Source: Achromobacter piechaudii NBRC 102461 (GTDB lineage Bacteria > Pseudomonadota > Gammaproteobacteria > Burkholderiales > Burkholderiaceae_B). From it: a stretch of 64,000 nt of DNA. A program made the translations under genes and the position numbers. The notes under the pieces were generated by a model. That model had not been told where the DNA came from. It was given only the letters and a program-made list of their open reading frames with translations, and made no database searches. The first letter of the stretch is position 1. The number at the start of each line of letters is the position of its first letter. The stretch is taken from positions 868,001-932,000 of the forward strand of contig NZ_BCTK01000006.1 in the NCBI RefSeq assembly GCF_001571245.1, written 5' to 3'. Below, piece after piece: positions 18,437-27,515 of the stretch.

Positions 18437-19345
18437 TTAGTTAATTCCTGCGATCAGATTGTTCGACGTGGACGTGCACGTGGCGGAGTCCACACCGGCC
18501 ATCTTGGACATCGTGCTGCCCAAGACGAAATCAAACATGGCGGGAGGCGCCGACGAATACTTGACGACCGGGTTGCGTTCGCTGCGCTTGGTCAGCTCTG
18601 CATAGACTTCGGGGGTCAGGGCCGTGGGAGCCGCCTTGGCTTCCTTGATCCAGTTGTCGAACCCTTCCTGCGACATGGCGATGGCCTTGAAGCGCATGCC
18701 GGAGAAACCGGCGCCGCTGTAGTTGGCCGAGATACCGGCGTAGGTGCCGGCTTCGCGCGCATTCAGGTGCAACTTCGTTTCCATGCCGGCCATCGAGTAG
18801 ATCTGGCTGCCGAGCTGCGGAATGAAGAACGAGTTCATCACCGAGGCCGACGTGATCCGGAAGTTGACCGGGACGTCCACGGGGAACGCGATCTCGTTGA
18901 CCGTGGCGATGTCGTATTCGGGATAGATGAACAGCCACTTCCAATCCAGCGACACCACCTCGATGGTGACGGGCTTGTGTTCGGATACGAGCGGCTTGTA
19001 GGGATCCAGCGCGTGCGTGGAGCGCCAGGTGATCACGGCAAGAATCGCCACGATGATACAAGGAACGGTCCAGACCACGATTTCGATCGCCGTGGAGTGA
19101 GCCCACTTGGGCTGGTAGTCAGCTTTGGTATTGGATGCGCGGTATTTCCAGGCAAAAGCCAGGATCATGACGATGACCGGAATCACGACGATGAGCATGA
19201 GCCCCGTCGCCGTGAACAGCAAAGTCTTTTCCTGGGCGCCAATATCTCCCTTGGGGGAGAGGATTTCCATGTTGCAGCCGCCAAGCAGCATGACCGCGCC
19301 GACGCCAAAAATGCGCGTAAGGGTCGCAAGGAGGGGGTGTTTCAC
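18437..19345 (-). CDS. cyoA: Cytochrome bo ubiquinol oxidase subunit II (lipoprotein)
   Basis: A 302-residue subunit II. The GTG at 19345 is chosen because it gives a compact lipoprotein signal ([20 protein letters not shown] then LGGC lipobox, Cys near residue 25) and has AAGG upstream; the frame is open further back without these. Two membrane helices follow, then a cupredoxin domain. The CuA-ligand cysteines of cytochrome-c oxidases are absent ([13 protein letters not shown] replaces that loop), as expected for a quinol oxidase. It is the first gene of cyoABCD, with two RegA-type dyads upstream. Confidence 0.94.
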   Translation of the reverse strand: MKHPLLATLTRIFGVGAVMLLGGCNMEILSPKGDIGAQEKTLLFTATGLMLIVVIPVIVMILAFAWKYRASNTKADYQPKWAHSTAIEIVVWTVPCIIVAILAVITWRSTHALDPYKPLVSEHKPVTIEVVSLDWKWLFIYPEYDIATVNEIAFPVDVPVNFRITSASVMNSFFIPQLGSQIYSMAGMETKLHLNAREAGTYAGISANYSGAGFSGMRFKAIAMSQEGFDNWIKEAKAAPTALTPEVYAELTKRSERNPVVKYSSAPPAMFDFVLGSTMSKMAGVDSATCTSTSNNLIAGIN

Positions 19346-19443
19346 GTACAGCCTTGGATGGAAGGTGGGAAATGCTGCATAGCAGCGGGGCGAAATGCTG
19401 CCAAGCAGCAACGTCCATCCTATCGGCTTGATATCCATCAAGC

Positions 19444-19462
19444 ATGCGACGAAAGGTCGCAT
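19444..19462. promoter_or_regulatory. RegA/PrrA-type dyad 1 upstream of cyoA
   Basis: ATGCGAC-GAAAG-GTCGCAT, a perfect 7-bp inverted repeat with a 5-base spacer, centred about 108 bp before the cyoA start. The GCGAC-N-GTCGC form fits the published RegA/PrrA/ActR consensus (GCGNC...GNCGC), and a RegA-like gene lies directly upstream of cyoA. A GCTTGAT/ATCAAGC dyad (19426-19443) adjoins it. Confidence 0.7.
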
Positions 19463-19543
19463 TGCCTGGGAGGAATCTGTCCTCATGGGAACAGATTCAG
19501 GGTTTTCCTAGGGGAGCAATCGCCCCGGAGGAGGTGCAGGGGG

Positions 19544-19560
19544 TGCGACGATATGTCGCA
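19544..19560. promoter_or_regulatory. RegA/PrrA-type dyad 2 upstream of cyoA
   Basis: TGCGAC-GATAT-GTCGCA, with the same arms and spacer length as dyad 1, centred 99 bp further upstream. A related half-site (ATCGCACC) follows near 19588. The two sites frame the likely cyo promoter. Confidence 0.68.
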
Positions 19561-19603
19561 CCTGCACATGGGGTGTTGTAAAGATGTATCGCACCCGCAC
19601 AAA

Positions 19604-20155
19604 TCAATCCACGAGCACTTCGCGCTCCGGCCCCGGTTTTTTTGCCAGCTTGCGCTGAAGCGACCGGCGGTGCATGCCCAAGAGGCGCGCCGCTGCCGAA
19701 ACGTTGCCGCCAGTTTCGTGGAGCGCCTGGTGAATGTGCTCCCATTCTAGGCGGTGCAACGGTGTCATGGTCGTTTCGATGGTAACGGATTCTGGCTTCA
19801 CCAAGCCCAGGGTGCGCAGGATCATCGGCGCCGTGGCGGGCTTGGGCAGGTAGTCGTCCGCGCCGCGCTTGATGGCCTCGACGGCGGTGGCCACGCTGGC
19901 GTAGCCGGTCACCAGCAGGATGCGCATGTCGGCGCGCAGGGCGCGCAGCGGGCGGATCAGCGTCAGGCCGGAGTCTTCGCCCAGGCGCAGGTCCACCAGC
20001 GCGAAGGCCGGGCGGATTTCCTCGGCCACGCGCAAGGCTTCGGCGATGCCCGTGGCGGTGCGGGTTTCCAGGCCGCGACGCGACAGGCTGCGCTGCAGGG
20101 TGCGCACGTACAGTTCGTCGTCGTCGATCAGAAGGCCAAGGTCGGTAGGGTTCAT
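19604..20155 (-). CDS. regA: RegA/PrrA-like response regulator
   Basis: A 183-residue two-domain response regulator. The receiver has LLIDDDE (acidic pocket), phospho-acceptor Asp in FALVDLRLGEDSG, a VTGYAS Thr/Ser switch and Lys in DYLPKPA. A short linker leads to a Fis-type helix-turn-helix, GGNVSAAARLLGMHRRSLQRKL, the nearly invariant RegA/PrrA/ActR DNA-binding helix. The ATG at 20155 overlaps nothing and lies 4 bases after the kinase stop, so they form an operon. RegA proteins couple quinone-pool redox state to oxidase expression; the adjoining cyo operon and dyads support that here. Confidence 0.88.
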   Translation of the reverse strand: MNPTDLGLLIDDDELYVRTLQRSLSRRGLETRTATGIAEALRVAEEIRPAFALVDLRLGEDSGLTLIRPLRALRADMRILLVTGYASVATAVEAIKRGADDYLPKPATAPMILRTLGLVKPESVTIETTMTPLHRLEWEHIHQALHETGGNVSAAARLLGMHRRSLQRKLAKKPGPEREVLVD

Positions 20156-20159
20156 CACT

Positions 20160-21362
20160 TCAAGTTCCGGGGTTGCCCAGGGGCAGGTAAAAGCGGATGC
20201 GGGTGCCTCCCCCAACGGCGGCGGTCATGGTCATTTCGCCCCCCAGCTGTTCGACGGTGGCGTGCGACAGCGCCAGGCCCACGCCCAGCCCTCCCGGCTT
20301 GCCGCTGTTGAACAGGCTGGTCGCGGGCAGCAGGGTCTGGTCGGGGTCGAAGCCCCGTCCGTAATCCCGCACTTCGCCACGCAGGGCGCCATAGCCATAT
20401 TCCAGATGCAGATCCACGCGCGGGTTGTCGGCGGCTTCGCCGGCATCCGCTGCGTTGTTCAGAAGGGCTTGCAACAAATGCGCGATCGCCGGATCCACCC
20501 GCAGGCTGGTGGGCAAAGTGCCCGAGCGTTGCAGGTCGATCGTCGGCCGGATCAGCCGCCATTGACCGACCACGCGCACCAGATCCACGGCGGTTGGGAC
20601 AGCCAGATTGCGGATGCGTTCCCGGCAAAGTGCCAGCAATTGGCTCAGGGTGGACACGTCTTCGCGCAGCTCCTCGTCCTTGACCTCGGCGGCGATCTCG
20701 TCGGCCAAGAGGGTCATGGTGGCCAGCGGGGTGTTCAATTCATGCGCCATCGCGGCGGCATGGGTGGCCAGCGCGACGATGCCTTCGTTGCGCGTGAAGC
20801 GTTCGCGCAGCCGGGCAAGCTCGCGCTCGCGGGCGCGCAGGTCCGAGGCCAGGCGGGTGGAGAACACCAGCACCACGACCACCGAAATCAGGAAGTTGGC
20901 GCCCAGCCCCCACAGCAGCAGCGAATGCGTGTCCACGTCGCCGCGTAAGGGCTGGCCGAAGATGGCCGCCGCCGCATAGCCCGAAATGCCCGCCAGCGCG
21001 GCCGCCAGCGCCCAGTTGCGCGGCAGGGCCAGCGCCGCCAGCGCGGTCAGGATCAGGAACATCATGCCGAACGGGTTGCTGATGCCGCCGCTCCAGCCAA
21101 TCATCCAGGACAGGGCGGCCATGTCCACCAGCAGATGGCCGAATGCCGTGGCGTGGGACAGGTCGCGGGGATGGCGCAGCCGCAGGCTGGCGTAGGCGTT
21201 GAAGCCGATCAGCACGCCCACGCCGATCCACAGAGGCTCAAGCGGCAGGGCAAGGCCCAGCACGCTGCTGGCCAACAGGATGGTGGCGGCTTGGCCGGCG
21301 ATGGCGAGCCAGCGCAGGCTGCAAAGGGTACGCAGGAATGAAAAGGCGGAACTACCGGGCAT
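20160..21362 (-). CDS. regB: RegB/PrrB-like redox sensor histidine kinase
   Basis: A 400-residue membrane kinase with about six N-terminal helices (residues 18-170). GGISNPF at 92-98 fits the ubiquinone-binding GGXXNPF motif of RegB. The phosphorylated His207 lies in AHELNTPLATMTLLADE. Cys246, 39 residues later, occupies about the place of the redox-active RegB Cys265. The ATP-binding domain has NNAADA (N box), RDYGRGFD (G1) and GLGVGLALSHATVEQLGG (G2). It forms an operon with regA and probably senses the quinone pool that cytochrome bo drains. Confidence 0.88.
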   Translation of the reverse strand: MPGSSAFSFLRTLCSLRWLAIAGQAATILLASSVLGLALPLEPLWIGVGVLIGFNAYASLRLRHPRDLSHATAFGHLLVDMAALSWMIGWSGGISNPFGMMFLILTALAALALPRNWALAAALAGISGYAAAAIFGQPLRGDVDTHSLLLWGLGANFLISVVVVLVFSTRLASDLRARERELARLRERFTRNEGIVALATHAAAMAHELNTPLATMTLLADEIAAEVKDEELREDVSTLSQLLALCRERIRNLAVPTAVDLVRVVGQWRLIRPTIDLQRSGTLPTSLRVDPAIAHLLQALLNNAADAGEAADNPRVDLHLEYGYGALRGEVRDYGRGFDPDQTLLPATSLFNSGKPGGLGVGLALSHATVEQLGGEMTMTAAVGGGTRIRFYLPLGNPGT

Positions 21363-21576
21363 ATCCAGACACAGAGTTGCCGGCGAGCCCGCCGGCGGGT
21401 CAAGCGCCCGGCGGCGCGGAACGCAGGCATCCGGCGCGCGGCGCGGAAGGCCGGCTGCCGCCGGGCCTGGGGTCAGGCGCCGACGGTGGATGTGCTGGCA
21501 TTGTATGGCGATTCAGCGGGATACGCTGGCGGTGGGGGCATATGTGCGTCCCCAATAAACAGCGGCGGTCGGTTGG

Positions 21577-21948
21577 CTAGTGGATGTCAGACATGCCGCT
21601 GTGCGCCATGGCCGGGGGCGGATAGTCTTCCTCGTCGGACGCCATCTGGCCCTGCATCTGCGCCTGCTGCAATTCCTGGTCGACCTGCGCGCGGCTTTCC
21701 GAGGGGCCCGTGGCCATCGCGGGGGGATAGTCTTCCTGGCCGAAGCTGTACTGGCCGTGGGCCTTGGCCTGCGCCAGTTCCTGTTCGACCTGATCGCGCG
21801 ACTTGGCGACCGGTGCCGGGTAGGCGACGCGCCAGTCTCCGTAGAGATCACGCTTGTACTGGGGGGCTTGCGCCGACGGTTGGGCTTGGACCGCGCCCGC
21901 AATGCTCAAGCCAGCGCACAGCAATAGGGTAGTGGTGAGGGTCTTCAT
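21577..21948 (-). CDS. DUF4148-like exported protein
   Basis: A 123-residue protein with a Sec signal peptide (MKTLTTTLLLCAGLSIAGAVQA, cleaved near QAQ; described by its ends). After a YGDWRVAYPAPV segment it carries two copies of a SRxQVxQELxQAxxxGQ helix followed by EEDYPP, the DUF4148-type pattern. The ATG at 21948 has AGGAG upstream. It is the last of a run of minus-strand genes but separated from the copper cassette by a terminator. Function unknown. Compare 7998-8354. Confidence 0.75.
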   Translation of the reverse strand: MKTLTTTLLLCAGLSIAGAVQAQPSAQAPQYKRDLYGDWRVAYPAPVAKSRDQVEQELAQAKAHGQYSFGQEDYPPAMATGPSESRAQVDQELQQAQMQGQMASDEEDYPPPAMAHSGMSDIH

Positions 21949-22053
21949 GTAACGCTCCTGGCAAACAAAGCCTGCGGCCAGTGTGGCCGCGCCGTCGCCC
22001 GCGATGCTCCGTCGGACGATTTCCTGGATGTGCAATGCCTGGCCGGGCACATG

Positions 22054-22098
22054 AAAACGGCGCGCGTCCGGTCTTTTCGATTCGACCGGACGCGCGCC
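22054..22098 (-). terminator. Strong hairpin terminator after the copper cassette
   Basis: A 15-bp perfect stem, GGCGCGCGTCCGGTC (22059-22073) with GACCGGACGCGCGCC (22084-22098) and a 10-base loop. On the minus strand a short T-run follows (plus-strand AAAA at 22054-22057). It is about 120 bases past the PCuAC gene. Confidence 0.8.
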
Positions 22099-22195
22099 GT
22101 GGCGTTGCAGGAAAGCGGGCGGGGCGGCCCGAAAGGTATTTCAGCCGTGCAGCACAGGTGTCATTGTGCTTTCAACGGGCTGCCCGCGTGGCGCT

Positions 22196-22215
22196 GCCTC
22201 TATATATAGAGAGGC
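22196..22215. repeat. TATATATA-centred palindrome downstream of the PCuAC gene
   Basis: CTCTATATATAGAG at 22198-22211 is a perfect 14-bp palindrome with GCCTC/GAGGC arms outside it. A related TTATATATAA (22735-22744) lies just before the same gene, so the gene is bracketed by the two. Confidence 0.5.
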
Positions 22216-22217
22216 GG

Positions 22218-22718
22218 TCAGTGCCCGTGCGAGGCGGGCGCGGCGCCAGCCTTCGCATTCAGCGCGCGCGCCTCGGCCGTGACCGGCACGCGGTGTTGCT
22301 GCTGCTGCGCGTCTTCCACGATCAGGGTCAGCGCAACGTGGTCGCCCGGGGTGATCTGGCGGGCCAGGTCGATCAGCATGACGTGATAGCCGCCCGGCTT
22401 GAGCTCCACCTTCTGGCCGGCAGGCAGGTCGATGCCCGCCACTTGCCGCATCTTCATCACGTCGTCCTGCATGGCCATTTCGTGCACTTCCACGTGCTTG
22501 GCGGCGTCGGACTCCACGGCGACCAGGCGGCCCGGCGTGGGCGAGGTCAGTTGCATGAAGACGCCGGTGGCGTGCTGGTTCGGCACGGTGGCGCGCACCC
22601 ATACGTCTTCTGCCTTGACGGCGTCCTGCGCCAGCGCGGCGGGGGCAAAGCCGGCCAACGCGGTCAGGGCGATGGCGGCGGCCAGGGATTTGAGCGAGAG
22701 CTTGTTGGTGTGGGTCAT
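22218..22718 (-). CDS. pcuC: Periplasmic copper chaperone PCu(A)C
   Basis: A 166-residue protein with a Sec signal peptide ending ALAQ. The Cu(I)-binding motif H-x10-M-x21-H-x-M is exact: His79, Met90, His112, Met114. A short HGH C-terminus may be a further copper ligand. PCu(A)C proteins deliver copper to heme-copper oxidases together with Sco. It is downstream of sco with a 49-base gap. The nearby cyo operon encodes an oxidase with CuB but no CuA, so the main client may be another oxidase elsewhere. Confidence 0.93.
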   Translation of the reverse strand: MTHTNKLSLKSLAAAIALTALAGFAPAALAQDAVKAEDVWVRATVPNQHATGVFMQLTSPTPGRLVAVESDAAKHVEVHEMAMQDDVMKMRQVAGIDLPAGQKVELKPGGYHVMLIDLARQITPGDHVALTLIVEDAQQQQHRVPVTAEARALNAKAGAAPASHGH

Positions 22719-22767
22719 GAGAATTCCTATGTCTTTATATATAAGGAGGGGCTGCGTCGCGGCGGCG

Positions 22768-23391
22768 TCACAGCACGGTGCGCAGATCTTCCACGCACTC
22801 TTGGGCGCTCTGCTGGTGGCGCAAGGCCACGCGCAGCTTGCCCTGGGCGTCGATGAGGTAGGTCAGCGCGGTGTGGTCCATGGTGTAGGACGAGCCCGTG
22901 GGCACCTTCTGATAGAACACCTTGAACGACTGGGCGGCGGCGCGCGTCTGTTCGGCGTTGCCGCGCAGACCCACGAAGCCGGGGTCGAACGCCTGCGTGT
23001 AGGCGGCCAGGATCTCGGGCGTGTCGCGCTCGGGGTCTACGGTGATGAACAGCACACGCAGCTTGTCGGCGTCCGCGCCCAGCAGCGCCTTGATCTCCAA
23101 CGCGCGCGTCAGCGCCGTCGGGCAGATGTCGGGGCACTGCGTGAACCCGAAGAACAGCATGATGGGGTGGCCGCGATAGTCGGCCAGCGTGCGCATCTGG
23201 CCGCTGGTGTCTTGCAGTTGGAAGTCGCCCGTCGGCATGCTGGACAGATCCATGCCATGCAGCTTGGGAGCAGCGGGGCCGCAACCGGTAAGCGCCAGCA
23301 GGGCCAGTGAGGACAGCAGCAGGCGTCGGCGCGGATCGGGCGCGTGCAGGGGCGTCGCGCCGGACGGCGCGAACAGGGTAGGGAAACGCAT
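22768..23391 (-). CDS. sco: SCO1/SenC-family copper-delivery lipoprotein
   Basis: A 207-residue thioredoxin-fold protein anchored to the periplasmic face. After a basic N-terminus (PRRRLLLSSLALLA) the lipobox LTGC places the lipid-bound Cys at about residue 37. The copper/redox motif is C86-PDI-C90 and the third ligand is His173 in MDHTALTY. Sco proteins pass copper to cytochrome oxidase assembly and often pair with PCu(A)C, the next gene. It is preceded by a DUF2946 gene on the same strand (63 bases), making a small copper operon. Confidence 0.93.
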   Translation of the reverse strand: MRFPTLFAPSGATPLHAPDPRRRLLLSSLALLALTGCGPAAPKLHGMDLSSMPTGDFQLQDTSGQMRTLADYRGHPIMLFFGFTQCPDICPTALTRALEIKALLGADADKLRVLFITVDPERDTPEILAAYTQAFDPGFVGLRGNAEQTRAAAQSFKVFYQKVPTGSSYTMDHTALTYLIDAQGKLRVALRHQQSAQECVEDLRTVL

Positions 23392-23454
23392 GAAAACCTC
23401 TTGGGGTGACGAGTCGGCAAAGCGCGCGGCAGGGCCGTGCGCATCAGGCGGAAG

Positions 23455-23880
23455 TCAGACCCAGGATGGCGGGGCGCGCGAACCCAGCGGCGGGCCATGC
23501 GCGGCCAGCGCTGGCAGTGCGCGGTAAGCGGGTGGGGGCGGCGCGTAGCGGCCCACGGGCAGAACGATGGGGGTGATGAAGGGCAGGGGCGCGGGCGCCA
23601 CATGCGCCAGCAAGCCGAACGGACACTGCGCGCCGGTCTCGGCGGCGTCGTGCCCGGTCTTGCCGCCAGGCTCGCCGCCCAGCGCCAGGCTCAATGTGGA
23701 TAAGTCGCCCGCCGAGGAACAGAACGTGACTTCAAGCCGGCCATCGTGCAGCGCCCGCACGTCGGGCATGTAGCCGGCCGGCACCAGCGCGCGCAAGGTC
23801 AGGGCCAGAAGCGCCAGCCACAGCACGCCGCGAACGCGCGCGGCGCTTTCCAGGCGGAAGAGGCGGGTCAGGTCGGACAT
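23455..23880 (-). CDS. DUF2946-family protein
   Basis: A 141-residue protein. One N-terminal hydrophobic segment (VLWLALLALTLRALVPAG) precedes a region with VTFCSSAGD and a QCPFGLLAH motif, the two-cysteine pattern of DUF2946. It ends in a Pro-rich, low-complexity tail. DUF2946 genes commonly sit next to copper or TonB-receptor genes; the molecular role is unknown. It is first in the copper cassette with sco and pcuC. A second DUF2946 gene heads the receptor operon at 54873-55304. Confidence 0.78.
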   Translation of the reverse strand: MSDLTRLFRLESAARVRGVLWLALLALTLRALVPAGYMPDVRALHDGRLEVTFCSSAGDLSTLSLALGGEPGGKTGHDAAETGAQCPFGLLAHVAPAPLPFITPIVLPVGRYAPPPPAYRALPALAAHGPPLGSRAPPSWV

Positions 23881-24149
23881 GGCGGCATTCTAGTTCACGC
23901 GCTGCGACCAGTCGCCTGCGTCCCGGCGTCGCACCAGCAAGTTGGGAAGCACCCGTAACAGGCAGAGCGGATTTCTGGCGGTCGTGTCGGTCATACCCAT
24001 GTCGGTCCTTGCAAACGCTTTGATTCTTGATGGCTCGGGGCCTGGTGATTCGCGGCTTATACATTCCCCGGGGCGCGGTCGCGTATCGCTTGCTTGCACC
24101 GGCGCGCGAAAATCTTGGTACCCTTGAACGCAAATTCGTTCAACCCGCC

Positions 24150-24941
24150 ATGTCCGCGCCCCAGGTTTCAGTGCTTTCCTTGCCCGTTCAGACCCTGCCT
24201 CCGACTCTTTGCGAAACTGCCCGTGATCCGGCGCGCTTGCGGCCTTTGGCCCGGCTATGGATGCTGGCGTGCATCGTGGCCTTGCTGGCGCTGTTGGCGG
24301 CTTGCGGCACCACCAAGGTTCAGCCCGGCTACTACCGTGTGCAATCGGGCGACACGCTTACGCAGATTGCGCGCAAGCAAGGCACCTCGGTCAGCAATCT
24401 TGTGCGCTGGAACAGCCTGTCCAATTCCAATTCCATCGAAGTGGGCCAGGTGCTGCGGGTTGAGCCGCCGGCCGGGCAGGCGCGCACATCCGCACCCAGC
24501 AAGTCGGCGTCGAAACCGGCGTCATCGTCGCGCTCCGGCACATCGACCGCCAAGCGGCGCACGGCGCCACCCGGCGCGATCTCGCTGGTGTGGCCGGCTG
24601 CCGGCAAGGTCACTCGTGGCTACGACGGCGGCGGCTCGAACGGCATCGTCATTTCCAATTCCGCCGGCACGCCCGTCGTGGCAGCCGCTGGCGGCACCGT
24701 CGCCTATTCGGGCAGCGGCCTGCGCGGCTACGGCCATCTGGTGATCGTCAAGCACAACGCCAGCTTCCTCAGCATCTATGCCCACAACAGCAAGCTGCTG
24801 GTCAAGGAAGGGCAAAGCGTGAAGCAGGGGCAGAAGATCGCCGAAATGGGCAACAGCGACAGCAAGCAGGTTGGGCTGTATTTCGAATTGCGCTACGACG
24901 GCCAGGCCGTCGACCCGGCTGGAAATTTACCGCCTAAATGA
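24150..24941 (+). CDS. nlpD: NlpD-like LysM/LytM-domain lipoprotein (amidase activator type)
   Basis: A 263-residue protein with a long N-terminus, a hydrophobic segment and lipobox LLAAC. The LysM domain (about 58-105, YYRVQSGDTLTQIARKQG) binds peptidoglycan. After a Ser/Lys linker, a LytM domain follows (about 155-260). As in E. coli NlpD, the zinc ligands are missing (GYDGGGSNGIVI in place of HxGxD), while RGYGHLVIVKHN and YAHN are kept, so it should activate an amidase instead of cutting peptidoglycan itself. The classical nlpD neighbours (surE, pcm, rpoS) are absent, so it may be a second paralogue. An ATG further in would give a shorter signal. Confidence 0.8.
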   Translation: MSAPQVSVLSLPVQTLPPTLCETARDPARLRPLARLWMLACIVALLALLAACGTTKVQPGYYRVQSGDTLTQIARKQGTSVSNLVRWNSLSNSNSIEVGQVLRVEPPAGQARTSAPSKSASKPASSSRSGTSTAKRRTAPPGAISLVWPAAGKVTRGYDGGGSNGIVISNSAGTPVVAAAGGTVAYSGSGLRGYGHLVIVKHNASFLSIYAHNSKLLVKEGQSVKQGQKIAEMGNSDSKQVGLYFELRYDGQAVDPAGNLPPK

Positions 24942-24946
24942 TCTAA

Positions 24947-24962
24947 GGTGTCTGAAGACACC
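24947..24962. terminator. Short hairpin between convergent nlpD and ABC genes
   Basis: GGTGTCT-GA-AGACACC is a perfect 7-bp stem just past the nlpD stop. There is no clear T-run, so termination activity is uncertain. Confidence 0.3.
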
Positions 24963-25021
24963 CTCGATGTTGAAAGATGTCTGAAGAAGCGACGCGTGTT
25001 GCACCCGCCGCCAGATACCCC

Positions 25022-25776
<755 letters not shown>

Positions 25777-25780
<4 letters not shown>

Positions 25781-26526
25781 CGCGTCTTCTCGGAAAACAC
25801 CGCGTGTTGGCCAAAGCGCCGTTCCAGTCGGACTTGCGCGGCCGACAATACGGAACTGAACACCAGATAGATCAGCGCGGCTTCGGTGTAGAGGATCAAG
25901 GGTTCATAGGTGACCGCGGCGATGCGCTGGGCCGCCTGGAATATTTCCGGCACCGTCAGCACCGCGGCCAGCGACGTGTCCTTGACCAGCGCGATGAACG
26001 AGTTCGACAAGGGCGGCACCGCCACGCGCGCGGCCTGCGGCAGGATCGTGCGGCGCAGCGCCTGCCCGCGCGTCATGCTCAGGGAGTACGCGGCTTCCCA
26101 TTGCCCCTTGGTGATGGATTCGATGGCGCCGCGTATGACTTCGGAGTTGTACGCGCCCACGTTCAGCGTGAAGCCGATCAGCGCGGCCGGCAGCGGGTCC
26201 AGCACGATGCCCACGCTGGGCAGGCCGTAGAAGATCACGAACAGCTGCACCAGCAGCGGCGTGCCACGGATCAGCCACACATAGAACCGCACCAGCGCCA
26301 CCAGCGGCGCCGGCCCGAACAGCCGGATCAGCGCCACCACGAACGCCAGCGCCAGCCCCAGCGCGAACGACATCAAGGTCAGCGGAACGGTGAACACCAG
26401 CCCGGCGTGCAGCAGCGGCCAGAATGAATCGGCCATCAACTGCACCCAGGCCGGCACGGTCCAGGACCCGATCTGCGCCAGCAGCCAGTCCGGCAGCACG
26501 GCCTGTAGCCAGGAGGGTAGCGTCAT
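25777..26526 (-). CDS. Polar amino acid (cystine-type) ABC transporter permease
   Basis: A 249-residue HisM/GlnP-type permease with about five membrane helices. The EAAY-type coupling loop is visible as WEAAYSLSMTRGQALRRTILPQA. The N-terminus carries an extra amphipathic stretch (LPSWLQAVLPDWLLAQIGSW). It lies 15 bases after the binding-protein gene and overlaps the ATPase gene. It probably works as a homodimer, since only one permease gene is present. Confidence 0.92.
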
Positions 26527-26541
26527 GAGGGTGCGCGCCGC

Positions 26542-27324
26542 TTATTGCGTCGACAGGTCCGTGCCGAAGTATTTGACCGAGATGGTCTTGTAGGTGCCGT
26601 CTGCCTTGATGTCCGCCAGCGCCTTGTTGATGGCGGCCTGCAATTCCGGATTGCCCTTGCGGATCAGCACGCCCGAATTGCTGAATTCGGCGGTCTTGTC
26701 GGTAGCGGCGATCTTGACCTTGGCGTTCGGCTTTTGCTTCTTGAAGTCCAGGAACGACAGGTTGTCATTCACGGTGGCTTCCACGCGGCCCGAAGTCAGC
26801 AGGTCGATGGCTTCGTTAAAGCCCTGCACCGCGACCACTTCCGCGCCATGGCTTTGCGCCAGCTTGCCGAAATTGCTGGTCAGCGTGTTGGCGGACTTCT
26901 TGCCCTTCAGGTCGTCGAATGACTTGATGCTGGTGTTGTCGTCGCGCACGATCAGCACGGCGGCCGACGAGATGTACGGATCGGAAAAGTCGTATTTGGC
27001 TTTGCGCGCATCGGTGATGCCCACTTGATTGATCACCGCGTCATAGCGCTTGGCGTCCAGCCCGGCGATCAGCCCGTCCCACTTGCCTTCGACGAACTGG
27101 GCTTTCACGCCCAGGCGTTCGGCAATGGCGCGCCCAATGTCCACGTCAAAACCGGTAAGCTGCCCCGATGCGTCGTGGAAGGTGAAGGGGGCGTAGGTGC
27201 CTTCGGTGCCTATCTTGAAAGTGCCCGCCGATTTGATCTGCTCCAACCCGGATTGGGCATGAGCGGCGGTCAGGGCGGCGGCCTGGATAAGGCCGGCGAT
27301 GAACAACGAGCGGAAGAGTTTCAT
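26542..27324 (-). CDS. Periplasmic cystine-type amino acid binding protein
   Basis: A 260-residue family-3 solute-binding protein. The ATG at 27324 starts a Sec signal peptide (MKLFRSLFIAGLIQAAALTA, cleavage near AHAQ); the open frame upstream has no signal. The mature part closely follows E. coli FliY/TcyJ: IGTEGTYAPFTFHDASGQLTG, FDVDIGRAIAERLG, WDGLIAGLDAKRYDAVINQVG and LKGKKSANTLTSNFGK. Cystine is therefore the best guess, with other polar amino acids possible. It is first gene of the operon and divergent from the P1 peptidase gene across about 190 bases. Confidence 0.88.
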   Translation of the reverse strand: MKLFRSLFIAGLIQAAALTAAHAQSGLEQIKSAGTFKIGTEGTYAPFTFHDASGQLTGFDVDIGRAIAERLGVKAQFVEGKWDGLIAGLDAKRYDAVINQVGITDARKAKYDFSDPYISSAAVLIVRDDNTSIKSFDDLKGKKSANTLTSNFGKLAQSHGAEVVAVQGFNEAIDLLTSGRVEATVNDNLSFLDFKKQKPNAKVKIAATDKTAEFSNSGVLIRKGNPELQAAINKALADIKADGTYKTISVKYFGTDLSTQ

Positions 27325-27515
27325 GGCAATGCTCCGGAAGATCGGTGTCATTTGGGAGGGCACCCGCAAACAGCATGTCCTCCGTCGTAGCCGCACTCTA
27401 GCAACGCGCCTATTTTTCCACAAAGCATAAGGAATAGTAAAAATATAGCTGCGAGTCATTAACAGGTGTCCGACCGCATGGGGCGTTCGGGGTCTTGGTG
27501 TGATGCGATATCTGA

